DNA of 64,000 bases, taken from positions 4,443,834 through 4,507,833 of the forward strand of contig OU452213.1 in NCBI GenBank assembly GCA_911728435.2, in the 5' to 3' direction. Positions 19,740 to 32,712 of the stretch are shown piece after piece. Within the stretch, counting starts at the first letter, position 1, and the number at the start of each line of letters is the position of its first letter. This stretch comes from Apoderus coryli (Eukaryota > Arthropoda > Insecta > Coleoptera > Attelabidae). The position numbers and the translations under genes were made by a program. Under the pieces are notes generated by a model. That model saw nothing but the letters and a program-made list of their open reading frames with translations. It was not told the DNA's origin and made no database searches.

Positions 19740-22700
19740 TAGAGTTATTTTAGTTTCGAGGTCATATTTCCAAATTCTTGCAGAACTTTTCATAATGTAA
19801 CTAGAGATATGTCTACAGGCTCGAGTTATTTTAGTTTTGAGGTCATATTTCCAAATTCTTGCCGGAATTTTCGTAATGTAACTAGAGATATGTCTACAGG
19901 CTCGAGTTATTTTAGTTTTGAGGTCATGTTTCCAAATTCTTGCAGGACTTTTCGTAATGTAACTAGAGATATGTCTACAGGCTCGAGTTATTTTAGTTTT
20001 GAGGTCATGTTTCCAAATTCTTGCTGGAATTTTCGTAATGTAACTAGAGATATGTCTACAGGCTCGAGTTATTCTAGTTTTGAGGTCATATTTCCAAATT
20101 CTTGCCGGAATTTTCGTAATGTAACTAGAGATATGTCTACAGGCTAGAGTTATTTTAGTTTCGAGGTCATATTTCCAAATTCTTGCAGAACTTTTCATAA
20201 TGTAACTAGAGATATGTCTACAGGCTCGAGTTATTTTAGTTTTGAGGTCATATTTCCAAATTCTTGCCGGAATTTTCGTAATGTAACTAGAGATATGTCT
20301 ACAGGCTCGAGTTATTTTAGTTTTGAGGTCATGTTTCCAAATTCTTGCCGGACTTTTCGTAATGTAACTAGAGATATGTCTACAGGCTCGAGTTATTTTA
20401 GTTTTGAGGTCATGTTTCCAAATTCTTGCCGGACTTTTCGTAATGTAACTAGAGATATGTCTACAGGCTCGAGTTATTCTAGTTTTGAGGTCATATTTCC
20501 AAATTCTTGCCGGAATTTTCGTAATGTAACTAGAGATATGTCTACAGGCTAGAGTTATTTTAGTTTCGAGGTCATATTTCCAAATTCTTGCAGAACTTTT
20601 CATAATGTAACTAGAGATATGTCTACAGGCTCGAGTTATTTTAGTTTTGAGGTCATATTTCCAAATTCTTGCCGGAATTTTCGTAATGTAACTAGAGATA
20701 TGTCTACAGGCTCGAGTTATTTTAGTTTTGAGGTCATGTTTCCAAATTCTTGCCGGACTTTTCGTAATGTAACTAGAGATATGTCTACAGGCTCGAGTTA
20801 TTTTAGTTTTGAGGTCATGTTTCCAAATTCTTGCTGGAATTTTCGTAATGTAACTAGAGATATGTCTACAGGCTCGAGTTATTCTAGTTTTGAGGTCATA
20901 TTTCCAAATTCTTGCCGGAATTTTCGTAATGTAACTAGAGATATGTCTACAGGCTCGAGTTATTCTAGTTTTGAGGTCATATTTCCAAATTCTTGCCGGA
21001 ATTTTCGTAATGTAACTAGAGATATGTCTACAGGCTCGAGTTATTTTAGTTTTGAGGTCATGTTTCCAAATTCTTGCTGGAATTTTCGTAATGTAACTAG
21101 AGATATGTCTACAGGCTCGAGTTATTCTAGTTTTGAGGTCATATTTCCAAATTCTTGCCGGAATTTTCGTAATGTAACTAGAGATATGTCTACAGGCTCG
21201 AGTTATTTTAGTTTTGAGGTCATGTTTCCAAATTCTTGCTGGAATTTTCATAATGTAACTAGAGATATGTCTACAGGCTCGAGTTATTTTAGTTTTGAGG
21301 TCATGTTTCCAAATTCTTGCCGGAATTTTCGTAATGTAACTAGAGATATGTCTACAGGCTCGAGTTATTTTAGTTTTGAGGTCATGTTTCCAAATTCTTG
21401 CTGGAATTTTCATAATGTAACTAGAGATATGTCTACAGGCTCGAGTTATTCTAGTTTTGAGGTCATATTTCCAAATTCTTGCCGGAATTTTCGTAATGTA
21501 ACTAGAGATATGTCTACAGGCTCGAGTTATTTTAGTTTTGAGGTCATGTTTCCAAATTCTTGCCGGAATTTTCGTAATGTAACTAGAGATATGTCTACAG
21601 GCTCGAGTTATTTTAGTTTTGAGGTCATGTTTCCAAATTCTTGCCGGAATTTTCGTAATGTAACTAGAGATATGTCTACAGGCTCGAGTTATTTTAGTTT
21701 TGAGGTCATATTTCCAAATTCTTGCCGGAATTTTCGTAATGTAACTAGAGATATGTCTACAGGCTCGAGTTATTTTAGTTTTGAGGTCATGTTTCCAAAT
21801 TCTTGCAGGACTTTTCGTAATGTAACTAGAGATATGTCTACAGGCTCGAGTTATTTTAGTTTTGAGGTCATGTTTCCAAATTCTTGCTGGAATTTTCGTA
21901 ATGTAACTAGAGATATGTCTACAGGCTCGAGTTATTCTAGTTTTGAGGTCATATTTCCAAATTCTTGCCGGAATTTTCGTAATGTAACTAGAGATATGTC
22001 TACAGGCTAGAGTTATTTTAGTTTCGAGGTCATATTTCCAAATTCTTGCAGAACTTTTCATAATGTAACTAGAGATATGTCTACAGGCTCGAGTTATTTT
22101 AGTTTTGAGGTCATATTTCCAAATTCTTGCCGGAATTTTCGTAATGTAACTAGAGATATGTCTACAGGCTCGAGTTATTTTAGTTTTGAGGTCATGTTTC
22201 CAAATTCTTGCCGGACTTTTCGTAATGTAACTAGAGATATGTCTACAGGCTCGAGTTATTTTAGTTTTGAGGTCATGTTTCCAAATTCTTGCCGGACTTT
22301 TCGTAATGTAACTAGAGATATGTCTACAGGCTCGAGTTATTCTAGTTTTGAGGTCATATTTCCAAATTCTTGCCGGAATTTTCGTAATGTAACTAGAGAT
22401 ATGTCTACAGGCTAGAGTTATTTTAGTTTCGAGGTCATATTTCCAAATTCTTGCAGAACTTTTCATAATGTAACTAGAGATATGTCTACAGGCTCGAGTT
22501 ATTTTAGTTTTGAGGTCATATTTCCAAATTCTTGCCGGAATTTTCGTAATGTAACTAGAGATATGTCTACAGGCTAGAGTTATTTTAGTTTCGAGGTCAT
22601 ATTTCCAAATTCTTGCAGAACTTTTCATAATGTAACTAGAGATATGTCTACAGGCTCGAGTTATTTTAGTTTTGAGGTCATATTTCCAAATTCTTGCAGA

Positions 22701-25060
22701 ACTTTTCATAATGTAACTAGAGATATGTCTACAGGCTCGAGTTATTTTAGTTTTGAGGTCATATTTCCAAATTCTTGCCGGAATTTTCGTAATGTAACTA
22801 GAGATATGTCTACAGGCTAGAGTTATTTTAGTTTCGAGGTCATATTTCCAAATTCTTGCAGAACTTTTCATAATGTAACTAGAGATATGTCTACAGGCTC
22901 GAGTTATTTTAGTTTTGAGGTCATGTTTCCAAATTCTTGCCGGAATTTTCGTAATGTAACTAGAGATATGTCTACAGGCTAGAGTTATTTTAGTTTCGAG
23001 GTCATATTTCCAAATTCTTGCAGAACTTTTCATAATGTAACTAGAGATATGTCTACAGGCTCGAGTTATTTTAGTTTCGAGGTCATATTTCCAAATTCTT
23101 GCAGAACTTTTCATAATGTAACTAGAGATATGTCTACAGGCTAGAGTTATTTTAGTTTCGAGGTCATATTTCCAAATTCTTGCAGAACTTTTCATAATGT
23201 AACTAGAGATATGTCTACAGGCTCGAGTTATTTTAGTTTTGAGGTCATATTTCCAAATTCTTGCCGGAATTTTCGTAATGTAACTAGAGATATGTCTACA
23301 GGCTAGAGTTATTTTAGTTTCGAGGTCATATTTCCAAATTCTTGCAGAACTTTTCATAATGTAACTAGAGATATGTCTACAGGCTCGAGTTATTTTAGTT
23401 TTGAGGTCATATTTCCAAATTCTTGCCGGAATTTTCGTAATGTAACTAGAGATATGTCTACAGGCTCGAGTTATTTTAGTTTTGAGGTCATGTTTCCAAA
23501 TTCTTGCCGGACTTTTCGTAATGTAACTAGAGATATGTCTACAGGCTCGAGTTATTTTAGTTTTGAGGTCATGTTTCCAAATTCTTGCCGGACTTTTCGT
23601 AATGTAACTAGAGATATGTCTACAGGCTAGAGTTATTTTAGTTTCGAGGTCATATTTCCAAATTCTTGCAGAACTTTTCATAATGTAACTAGAGATATGT
23701 CTACAGGCTCGAGTTATTTTAGTTTTGAGGTCATATTTCCAAATTCTTGCCGGAATTTTCGTAATGTAACTAGAGATATGTCTACAGGCTCGAGTTATTT
23801 TAGTTTTGAGGTCATGTTTCCAAATTCTTGCAGGACTTTTCGTAATGTAACTAGAGATATGTCTACAGGCTCGAGTTATTTTAGTTTTGAGGTCATGTTT
23901 CCAAATTCTTGCTGGAATTTTCGTAATGTAACTAGAGATATGTCTACAGGCTCGAGTTATTTTAGTTTTGAGGTCATGTTTCCAAATTCTTGCCGGACTT
24001 TTCGTAATGTAACTAGAGATATGTCTACAGGCTCGAGTTATTTTAGTTTTGAGGTCATGTTTCCAAATTCTTGCCGGACTTTTCGTAATGTAACTAGAGA
24101 TATGTCTACAGGCTAGAGTTATTTTAGTTTCGAGGTCATATTTCCAAATTCTTGCAGAACTTTTCATAATGTAACTAGAGATATGTCTACAGGCTCGAGT
24201 TATTTTAGTTTTGAGGTCATATTTCCAAATTCTTGCCGGAATTTTCGTAATGTAACTAGAGATATGTCTACAGGCTCGAGTTATTTTAGTTTTGAGGTCA
24301 TGTTTCCAAATTCTTGCAGGACTTTTCGTAATGTAACTAGAGATATGTCTACAGGCTCGAGTTATTTTAGTTTTGAGGTCATGTTTCCAAATTCTTGCTG
24401 GAATTTTCGTAATGTAACTAGAGATATGTCTACAGGCTCGAGTTATTCTAGTTTTGAGGTCATATTTCCAAATTCTTGCCGGAATTTTCGTAATGTAACT
24501 AGAGATATGTCTACAGGCTAGAGTTATTTTAGTTTCGAGGTCATATTTCCAAATTCTTGCAGAACTTTTCATAATGTAACTAGAGATATGTCTACAGGCT
24601 CGAGTTATTTTAGTTTTGAGGTCATATTTCCAAATTCTTGCCGGAATTTTCGTAATGTAACTAGAGATATGTCTACAGGCTCGAGTTATTCTAGTTTTGA
24701 GGTCATGTTTCCAAATTCTTGCCGGACTTTTCGTAATGTAACTAGAGATATGTCTACAGGCTCGAGTTATTTTAGTTTTGAGGTCATGTTTCCAAATTCT
24801 TGCCGGACTTTTCGTAATGTAACTAGAGATATGTCTACAGGCTCGAGTTATTCTAGTTTTGAGGTCATATTTCCAAATTCTTGCCGGAATTTTCGTAATG
24901 TAACTAGAGATATGTCTACAGGCTAGAGTTATTTTAGTTTCGAGGTCATATTTCCAAATTCTTGCAGAACTTTTCATAATGTAACTAGAGATATGTCTAC
25001 AGGCTCGAGTTATTTTAGTTTTGAGGTCATATTTCCAAATTCTTGCCGGAATTTTCGTAA
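19740..25060. repeat. Higher-order repeat of five monomers (405 bp)
   Basis: A monomer carrying GGCTAGAG, TTTCGAGG and TTTTCATAATG, which puts a stop into the plus frame, recurs every 405 bp in several stretches, for example before 19809, 20214 and 20619, and before 24183, 24588 and 24993. Between 22400 and 23370 the spacing is shorter and irregular. Confidence 0.75.
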
Positions 25061-28000
25061 TGTAACTAGAGATATGTCTACAGGCTCGAGTTATTTTAGT
25101 TTTGAGGTCATGTTTCCAAATTCTTGCCGGACTTTTCGTAATGTAACTAGAGATATGTCTACAGGCTCGAGTTATTTTAGTTTTGAGGTCATGTTTCCAA
25201 ATTCTTGCTGGAATTTTCGTAATGTAACTAGAGATATGTCTACAGGCTCGAGTTATTCTAGTTTTGAGGTCATATTTCCAAATTCTTGCCGGAATTTTCG
25301 TAATGTAACTAGAGATATGTCTACAGGCTCGAGTTATTCTAGTTTTGAGGTCATATTTCCAAATTCTTGCCGGAATTTTCGTAATGTAACTAGAGATATG
25401 TCTACAGGCTCGAGTTATTTTAGTTTTGAGGTCATGTTTCCAAATTCTTGCTGGAATTTTCGTAATGTAACTAGAGATATGTCTACAGGCTCGAGTTATT
25501 CTAGTTTTGAGGTCATATTTCCAAATTCTTGCCGGAATTTTCGTAATGTAACTAGAGATATGTCTACAGGCTCGAGTTATTTTAGTTTTGAGGTCATGTT
25601 TCCAAATTCTTGCTGGAATTTTCATAATGTAACTAGAGATATGTCTACAGGCTCGAGTTATTTTAGTTTTGAGGTCATGTTTCCAAATTCTTGCCGGAAT
25701 TTTCGTAATGTAACTAGAGATATGTCTACAGGCTCGAGTTATTCTAGTTTTGAGGTCATATTTCCAAATTCTTGCCGGAATTTTCGTAATGTAACTAGAG
25801 ATATGTCTACAGGCTCGAGTTATTTTAGTTTTGAGGTCATGTTTCCAAATTCTTGCCGGAATTTTCGTAATGTAACTAGAGATATGTCTACAGGCTCGAG
25901 TTATTTTAGTTTTGAGGTCATGTTTCCAAATTCTTGCCGGAATTTTCGTAATGTAACTAGAGATATGTCTACAGGCTCGAGTTATTTTAGTTTTGAGGTC
26001 ATGTTTCCAAATTCTTGCCGGAATTTTCGTAATGTAACTAGAGATATGTCTACAGGCTCGAGTTATTTTAGTTTTGAGGTCATGTTTCCAAATTCTTGCC
26101 GGAATTTTCGTAATGTAACTAGAGATATGTCTACAGGCTCGAGTTATTTTAGTTTTGAGGTCATGTTTCCAAATTCTTGCTGGAATTTTCGTAATGTAAC
26201 TAGAGATATGTCTACAGGCTCGAGTTATTCTAGTTTTGAGGTCATATTTCCAAATTCTTGCCGGAATTTTCGTAATGTAACTAGAGATATGTCTACAGGC
26301 TCGAGTTATTTTAGTTTTGAGGTCATGTTTCCAAATTCTTGCTGGAATTTTCATAATGTAACTAGAGATATGTCTACAGGCTCGAGTTATTCTAGTTTTG
26401 AGGTCATATTTCCAAATTCTTGCCGGAATTTTCATAATGTAACTAGAGATATGTCTACAGGCTCGAGTTATTTTAGTTTTGAGGTCATATTTCCAAATTC
26501 TTGCCGGAATTTTCGTAATGTAACTAGAGATATGTCTACAGGCTCGAGTTATTTTAGTTTTGAGGTCATGTTTCCAAATTCTTGCTGGAATTTTCGTAAT
26601 GTAACTAGAGATATGTCTACAGGCTCGAGTTATTCTAGTTTTGAGGTCATATTTCCAAATTCTTGCCGGAATTTTCGTAATGTAACTAGAGATATGTCTA
26701 CAGGCTCGAGTTATTTTAGTTTTGAGGTCATGTTTCCAAATTCTTGCTGGAATTTTCATAATGTAACTAGAGATATGTCTACAGGCTCGAGTTATTCTAG
26801 TTTTGAGGTCATATTTCCAAATTCTTGCCGGAATTTTCGTAATGTAACTAGAGAAATGTCTACAGGCTCGAGTTATTTTAGTTTTGAGGTCATATTTCCA
26901 AATTCTTGCCGGAATTTTCATAATGTAACTAGAGATATGTCTACAGGCTCGAGTTATTTTAGTTTTGAGGTCATATTTCCAAATTCTTGCCGGAATTTTC
27001 GTAATGTAACTAGAGATATGTCTACAGGCTCGAGTTATTTTAGTTTTGAGGTCATGTTTCCAAATTCTTGCCGGACTTTTCGTAATGTAACTAGAGATAT
27101 GTCTACAGGCTCGAGTTATTTTAGTTTTGAGGTCATGTTTCCAAATTCTTGCTGGAATTTTCGTAATGTAACTAGAGATATGTCTACAGGCTCGAGTTAT
27201 TCTAGTTTTGAGGTCATATTTCCAAATTCTTGCCGGAATTTTCGTAATGTAACTAGAGATATGTCTACAGGCTCGAGTTATTCTAGTTTTGAGGTCATAT
27301 TTCCAAATTCTTGCCGGAATTTTCGTAATGTAACTAGAGATATGTCTACAGGCTCGAGTTATTTTAGTTTTGAGGTCATGTTTCCAAATTCTTGCTGGAA
27401 TTTTCGTAATGTAACTAGAGATATGTCTACAGGCTCGAGTTATTCTAGTTTTGAGGTCATATTTCCAAATTCTTGCCGGAATTTTCGTAATGTAACTAGA
27501 GATATGTCTACAGGCTCGAGTTATTTTAGTTTTGAGGTCATGTTTCCAAATTCTTGCCGGACTTTTCGTAATGTAACTAGAGATATGTCTACAGGCTCGA
27601 GTTATTCTAGTTTTGAGGTCATATTTCCAAATTCTTGCCGGAATTTTCGTAATGTAACTAGAGATATGTCTACAGGCTCGAGTTATTTTAGTTTTGAGGT
27701 CATGTTTCCAAATTCTTGCCGGACTTTTCGTAATGTAACTAGAGATATGTCTACAGGCTCGAGTTATTTTAGTTTTGAGGTCATGTTTCCAAATTCTTGC
27801 CGGACTTTTCGTAATGTAACTAGAGATATGTCTACAGGCTCGAGTTATTTTAGTTTTGAGGTCATGTTTCCAAATTCTTGCTGGAATTTTCGTAATGTAA
27901 CTAGAGATATGTCTACAGGCTCGAGTTATTCTAGTTTTGAGGTCATATTTCCAAATTCTTGCCGGAATTTTCGTAATGTAACTAGAGATATGTCTACAGG

Positions 28001-28110
28001 CTCGAGTTATTTTAGTTTTGAGGTCATATTTCCAAATTCTTGCCGGACTTTTCGGAACGCAACCCAAGATACCTGTCTACAAACGCAAGTTATTGTAGTT
28101 TTGAGGTAAT

Positions 28111-28619
28111 ATTGGGTTGGGTTGTATATGTCTACAGGCTTGAGATATTTTAGTTTTGAGGACATATTTAGGATCGAGGATGGCTTCGCCAGGGGTTGAA
28201 TTTAAATCATTCGTAGAATGCTTCATACTCCTTGTTGTGTATAATAATTTTAATCTTAAGTTGAATAATGTAATATTGTTTTGAATTTTTTATACGCAAT
28301 TAAATTTATATGTATTATTGTAATTATTATTAAATTCTTGCCGGTCTTTTTATAATGTAAACCGAGATAACTGTTTACATGCTCGAGTTATTCTAGTTTT
28401 GAGATCATATTTACAAATTCTTGCTGGACTTTTCGTAACGTAACCCGAGAAATCGTCTCTTCATTATCCCAATATGTACAATTGTGTTTCTTGACACATC
28501 TATTTTGGAAAAATGGCAATTCATCGCTAAACCAAGTATTTTTTTTAAATTGATCGATCACAGTAGTCAAGTACCTGGTCGCGCGGATATTGATTGGGAG
28601 GACGGTGGTCGGTAGACTT
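28111..28619. repeat. Degenerate satellite monomers at the array edge
   Basis: Array-like phrases continue with many changes to about 28170, then after a gap of about 160 bp reappear at 28331-28455. These are old edge copies that escaped homogenisation. No gene is supported. Confidence 0.65.
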
Positions 28620-28628
28620 GCCTATGCC

Positions 28629-29387
28629 AGAGAACAACTAAGGGAGAGAATATAAAGTTTGGTGGGCGCGGCTAGTTTGCGCACCTCATTCGCGCGGAGG
28701 GATTCGATGACGTACTGAGTTTAGACAGAGGCGGCACACGCAATTTAGTCTAGTTAAGCGTTGCGAGTGAACGGATATTCAGTGGCAGCGTTAATCTGAG
28801 ATTTTCGATTGCAAGTGAGATATTGTGTGATTACGAAATTTACATTCTTATCGTTTTTCCGTTAACATGAATAAACCTAAGTGTGGCGTAGTGTGTTCAG
28901 CGAAAGGCTGTACGAACAAGAGTTATAACTGTAACTTATCGTTTTTCACGTTTCCAAAAGATCAAGCAAGGTAACTTATTGTATTGTATTTTTATAGTTA
29001 TGTGGTATATTGTCTTATTTTTGAAATGGAATTCCTCCAGTAATCTGATGCGCAGTTGTATCCCGATAATAACAGGAATTATATACACGCCTAACCCCGC
29101 AATAGTTTAAAATATTTCTTTAATTCGTAGTAGATTTTTTGCTGAAGATTATCATGGTATAAGTTCTGGCAAACCCACTAGTTAGGAGATTTGTCTATTA
29201 TAATTACCGACATTACCTAAAGTATTCCATGCATTCAATCCACACACCTTAAGTACCGACCTGCACGATTATTTCAACAAAATTTAAATACGATCCTGTT
29301 TTCTACTCTTTCAACATAGCGGCCACAGGCTGAATGAGATCAAAGGCGGCAAGACAGAGATTATATTCTCTCCCTTAGTTGTTCTCT
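28629..29387 (+). mobile_element. P-element-like non-autonomous transposon
   Basis: Ends are 27-bp perfect inverted repeats beginning AGAGAACAACTAAGG (28629-28655 and 29361-29387). They are flanked by the direct repeat GCCTATGCC on both sides (28620-28628, 29388-29396); read with one more base in the terminal repeat, this is a 7-bp duplication. The body carries a THAP-domain exon just behind the left end, the layout of P-element transposases, whose target duplications are 7-8 bp. No RNase H-like transposase domain remains, so it is an internally deleted copy of 759 bp. A TATAAAG box lies within the left terminal repeat (28651-28657). hAT is an alternative on TSD size alone, but THAP favours P. 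Confidence 0.7.
28867..28970 (+). pseudogene. THAP-domain first exon inside the P-like element
   Basis: Thirty-four codons from ATG 28867 encode a C-x4-C pair (CSAKGC) and the FFTFPKD motif that follows it in THAP domains, then end at a GTAACT donor (28971) in phase 2. The typical THAP exon break falls at the same place. No second exon with LW or C-x2-H is found before the right terminal repeat, so only the start of the transposase is kept. Confidence 0.65.
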
Positions 29388-29396
29388 GCCTATGCC

Positions 29397-30289
29397 AAGT
29401 AGTTATTGACTACATAGTCGGGGGTGCTGGCGCCGGATGGCAGTCGAGTACCGTAGTTACTTATGCTGGTTGAATGTCTATCATGACAAGATTCCAATAA
29501 TACAAGAAAGGAAAAAAAAAGAATGTAGGACAAGTGGCTATATATTTAGTCAACCTTAATAAACATTAATAAAAACCATATTTTAAGCAGATTTACAAAT
29601 AAAATTAGTTTTCTCTAAGTAGACTTATTATTGTGTCATGTATAGGTGTTATTGAAAACGATTAATTAAAATTAAAGAAACAACATTTAAAATGAAGGTC
29701 CTGTATCTTTTCAATCAATAAGTTGCGCTTGTTTCACTCGGTATAAATTTCCAATGTCGTTGAAATAGGTGTACTTATATAGAGGGGACACAAAATTTGA
29801 ACAAGATATATATCAGCCGCATTAAAAAAAACTAATATCGCAAAACAGTACCTATACCTACTTATTTCAAATAATTTGTCTGAGATCTTAACGTAGATTT
29901 TTTAGTATTCAGACAAATACGGACTCATAATTATATATACTTACATTAAAAGCAACAAAAAAAAAAAGTGTGAAATATTTTTATTATTGAACTGAAATAC
30001 TAAACTAATAATTAGTAAGTGTATATACCTGTGTTTAATGGATATAAAAATAGAATATATTTAAAAAAATATTTGTCGTTTTAACTATCTGTTTATCATA
30101 ATATACATATAATTCTCTATTAGTAAAAACAATACAAGTAGCTAAGGTAAGTGACTTAACTTAGGTACAATGCAGTTCTTATTCAAAATCAAAAGACAAT
30201 TACTCAGCGTTGAGATGATTAAAATCAATTGATACAAATGAAACAAAAATCATGATTAATTTAAAAAAGAGTTTTAAAATTTTAACACT
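29397..30289. other. Gene-free AT-rich stretch
   Basis: No gene, RNA or repeat recognised apart from short A and T runs. Confidence 0.5.
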
Positions 30290-30388
30290 TAAAATGTATT
30301 TGTTCGTAAAAAATCAAACCCAGCCGCATTTTTTATATGGTGTTATTTATTATTTTGTTATAATAATCTGGTTACTACAAATACATAA
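30290..30388. repeat. Direct repeat of about 100 bp, copy 1
   Basis: Runs from TATTTGTTCGTAAAAAATC to ACTACAAATACATA and matches 32612-32712 almost base for base. Copy 1 abuts the outer end of the foldback left arm. Confidence 0.75.
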
Positions 30389-32060
30389 ACTGTTGCCCTG
30401 GAGGCACGAATAGCTCTCCATATTTAAGTGTAAAACTAATAATTTTATGACCTTTTTGTCATTTATCTAAAATTTATAAATATTTTTTTTGTTTTAGAAC
30501 TCAGCTATTTTGTTAAGTATCGGGTTTTGTCCTTTTTCTTCTCTTTGGAGGCACTATTTATACGTACATATTTTATATTTCAGATCTTCTAGGCCAAGTT
30601 CTTGTACGCAAAATAATTGTTTTTTTTTTTAGTTTTATTAAAAAATTTATTTAGACCCCTTTTCTACTATGTATGAACGCCTATGTAAACAAAATTGTTA
30701 TGCTGCATGTTGTAGGTTATCTTATATCAAAGCTATAAATAATTAGCCAATTTTTCTGTTCCGTATCCGTATTTCGAATAAGTTTAGGAAGTATATATTT
30801 TTTTATTTTGACCCCTTTTACACTATTTACGAACGCCTATGAAAACAAGTTCTAACACATTTTTTAGGTTATATTCTATCAAAGCTATAAATAACTAGTT
30901 AATATTTCTGCTATGTTTAAGAAAATCGTTTTTTCTAACGTTTTTACCCCATTTTGCACTTTTTTCGAATGTTAATGTGGTCTAATTGTTTAGGTTAAAT
31001 ATTTCAGGTTATGTTTAATTAAACGCACAAAAAATTATTCAATATTTCGGATAAGTTTAAGAACTATGATTTTTGAAATTTTTGAACCCTCTTTTAAACC
31101 CCTTGCCTACGCTCAATGTTAATCACCACCTATAAATATCCTGTAGTATTTTCGTACCCAATGGGGTTAAAATCCGTTGAGTGGTTTATGAGTTATCACG
31201 GATACAAATTTTTTCTGACCCTTTTATAGAATTTTCACGGACGCCTATGAAACATTAATTTTTGCCGTGTATTTTTAACACCAATTCAACTAGTTAAATA
31301 TACAAATTTTTTTTAATTTTACCCCTTTTTCTACTATTTACGGACGCATATGTAAATAAAAAATGTATGCTGCAATTTTTCTGGTATATTTGGGAAACAT
31401 TTTTTTTTCGTTTTGACCCTTTTTTTTAGACTATTTTCGAACGCCTGTGTGAACCAATTCTTTTATGTAACATTTTTTAGGTTATATTCTATCACAACTA
31501 TGAAAAATTATTCCATATTTAAAAATAGGTTTAGGAAATATATATTTTTTATGTTTTGACCATTTTTCCACTATTTACGAACGCCTATGAAAGTAAGTTA
31601 TTTATGACACATTTTATATGTTATATTCTATCAAAGCTATAAATAATTAGTAAATATTTCTGCTATGTTTAAGAAGTACGTTTTTTTAAAATAGTTTTTA
31701 CCCCATTTTACACTATTTTCGAACGCCAATGTGGTCTAATATTTTATGTTAAATATTTTAGGTTATATTCAATTAAATGCGTAAAAAATTATGCAGTATT
31801 TCGGATAAGTTTAAGAACTATGAATTTTTTTAATTTTTGAACTCTCTTATAGACCCTTTGCCTACGCTCAATGTTTTCCAAAATCTAATCAGCTCCTTGC
31901 CATGTTCTATAGTATTTTGGTACCAAATTTGGTTAAAATCTGTTAAGTGGTTTTTGCGTTTTCGTGCATGACAGACAGACAGACATTTTTATAAAACTAC
32001 TTATTTATGTATAAAATGACCAAAAACAAGTATTTCCGGTGAAATTAAAAAAAAAAAATT
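30385..32060 (+). repeat. Foldback left arm with tandem modules
   Basis: Modules start near 30650, 30810, 30945, 31085, 31217, 31317, 31414, 31556, 31697 and 31845, each opening with a TTTTGACCCC-like or TTTTACCCC-like phrase. Two modules (31085, 31845) contain the longer TGCCTACGCTCAATG variant. Confidence 0.65.
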
Positions 32061-32082
32061 CATGAAACTAATAGTCTCCATA

Positions 32083-32576
32083 TACAGGGTGTTAGTAAAT
32101 AAGTGCGACAAACTTTAAGGGGTAATTCTGCATGAAAAAATAATGACAGTTTGCTATATAAACATATGTCCGCAAATGCTTCGTTTTCGTTTTGCACAAA
32201 TGCCCCCTACGATAAAAAAGCAAGAGAGATTTTTTATCACAAATTGAACGAGGAATTCCAAAATTATTTTTAATTTGAAAAATTCCAGTGGCGGACCTTT
32301 TTTTTTCTTCAAAAAAATTGAGAACCACTGATGAACATAAAATTCTTAATTCCATGTCAAAAAATGCGCAATAACTACCTCTTAAAACCCACTAAATTTC
32401 ATTTGCATATCTCCACCGGTTTCAGAGCAATCAATAAATCTTCAGTTTTTAAGAAAAACTCCCTATCTCAGAAAACGAAGCATTTGCGGACATGTGTTTA
32501 TATAGCAAACTCTCATTATTTTTTCATGCAGAATTTCCTCCTGAAGTTTGTCGCACTTATTTACTAAGATCCTGTA
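32083..32576. mobile_element. MITE of about 494 bp with TACAGG termini
   Basis: Inverted ends TACAGGGTGTTAGTAAATA and TACAGGATCTTAGTAAATA extend with matches (AAGTGCGACAAACTT, CATGAAAAAATAATGA, ACGAAGCATTTGCGG) for over 100 bp, flanked by TA on both sides. It lies in the centre of the foldback. TA target and TACAGGG ends suggest a Tc1/mariner-related MITE, but no transposase is present. Confidence 0.65.
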
Positions 32577-32611
32577 TACATACTTATACTTATGAGAGTT
32601 TTAAGTTTTAA

Positions 32612-32712
32612 TCCACTTAAAAGGTATTTGTTCGTAAAAAATCAAACCCAGCCGCATTTTTATATGGTGTTATTTATTATTTTGTTATAAGAATCTGGTT
32701 ACTACAAATACA
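32612..32712. repeat. Direct repeat of about 100 bp, copy 2
   Basis: Partner of 30290-30388. The pair brackets the left arm plus the TACAGG MITE. Confidence 0.7.

Larger units (their letters stand above)
15291..28110. repeat. 81-bp tandem satellite array, about 158 copies
   Basis: A head-to-tail monomer of 81 bp begins GGCTCGAG and contains TTTTGAGGTCAT, CTTTTCGTAATG and AGAGATATGTCTACA. Copies differ at roughly ten recurrent positions, such as GCAGGAC, GCCGGAA or GCTGGAA, CATATTT or CATGTTT, and TTATTC or TTATTT. A few copies have small indels. Because 81 is a multiple of three, stop-free frames run for kilobases, including 2908 codons on the minus strand (19341-28067) and 1038 on the plus strand (24993-28109). 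Both strands are open at once over the same DNA, there is no start context or domain, and the peptide simply repeats every 27 residues. I read the frames as artefacts of the period. Confidence 0.95.

Noticed and set aside
19341..28067. 2908-codon minus-strand frame
   Set aside because: It is the 81-bp satellite read in frame; the opposite strand is also open and there is no start, domain or terminal sequence of its own.
15291..28110. CRISPR-like array
   Set aside because: The repeats are contiguous without unique spacers, in a eukaryotic genome.
32092..32567. Two frames of 87 and 78 codons
   Set aside because: They are the two arms of the TACAGG MITE read from both strands.
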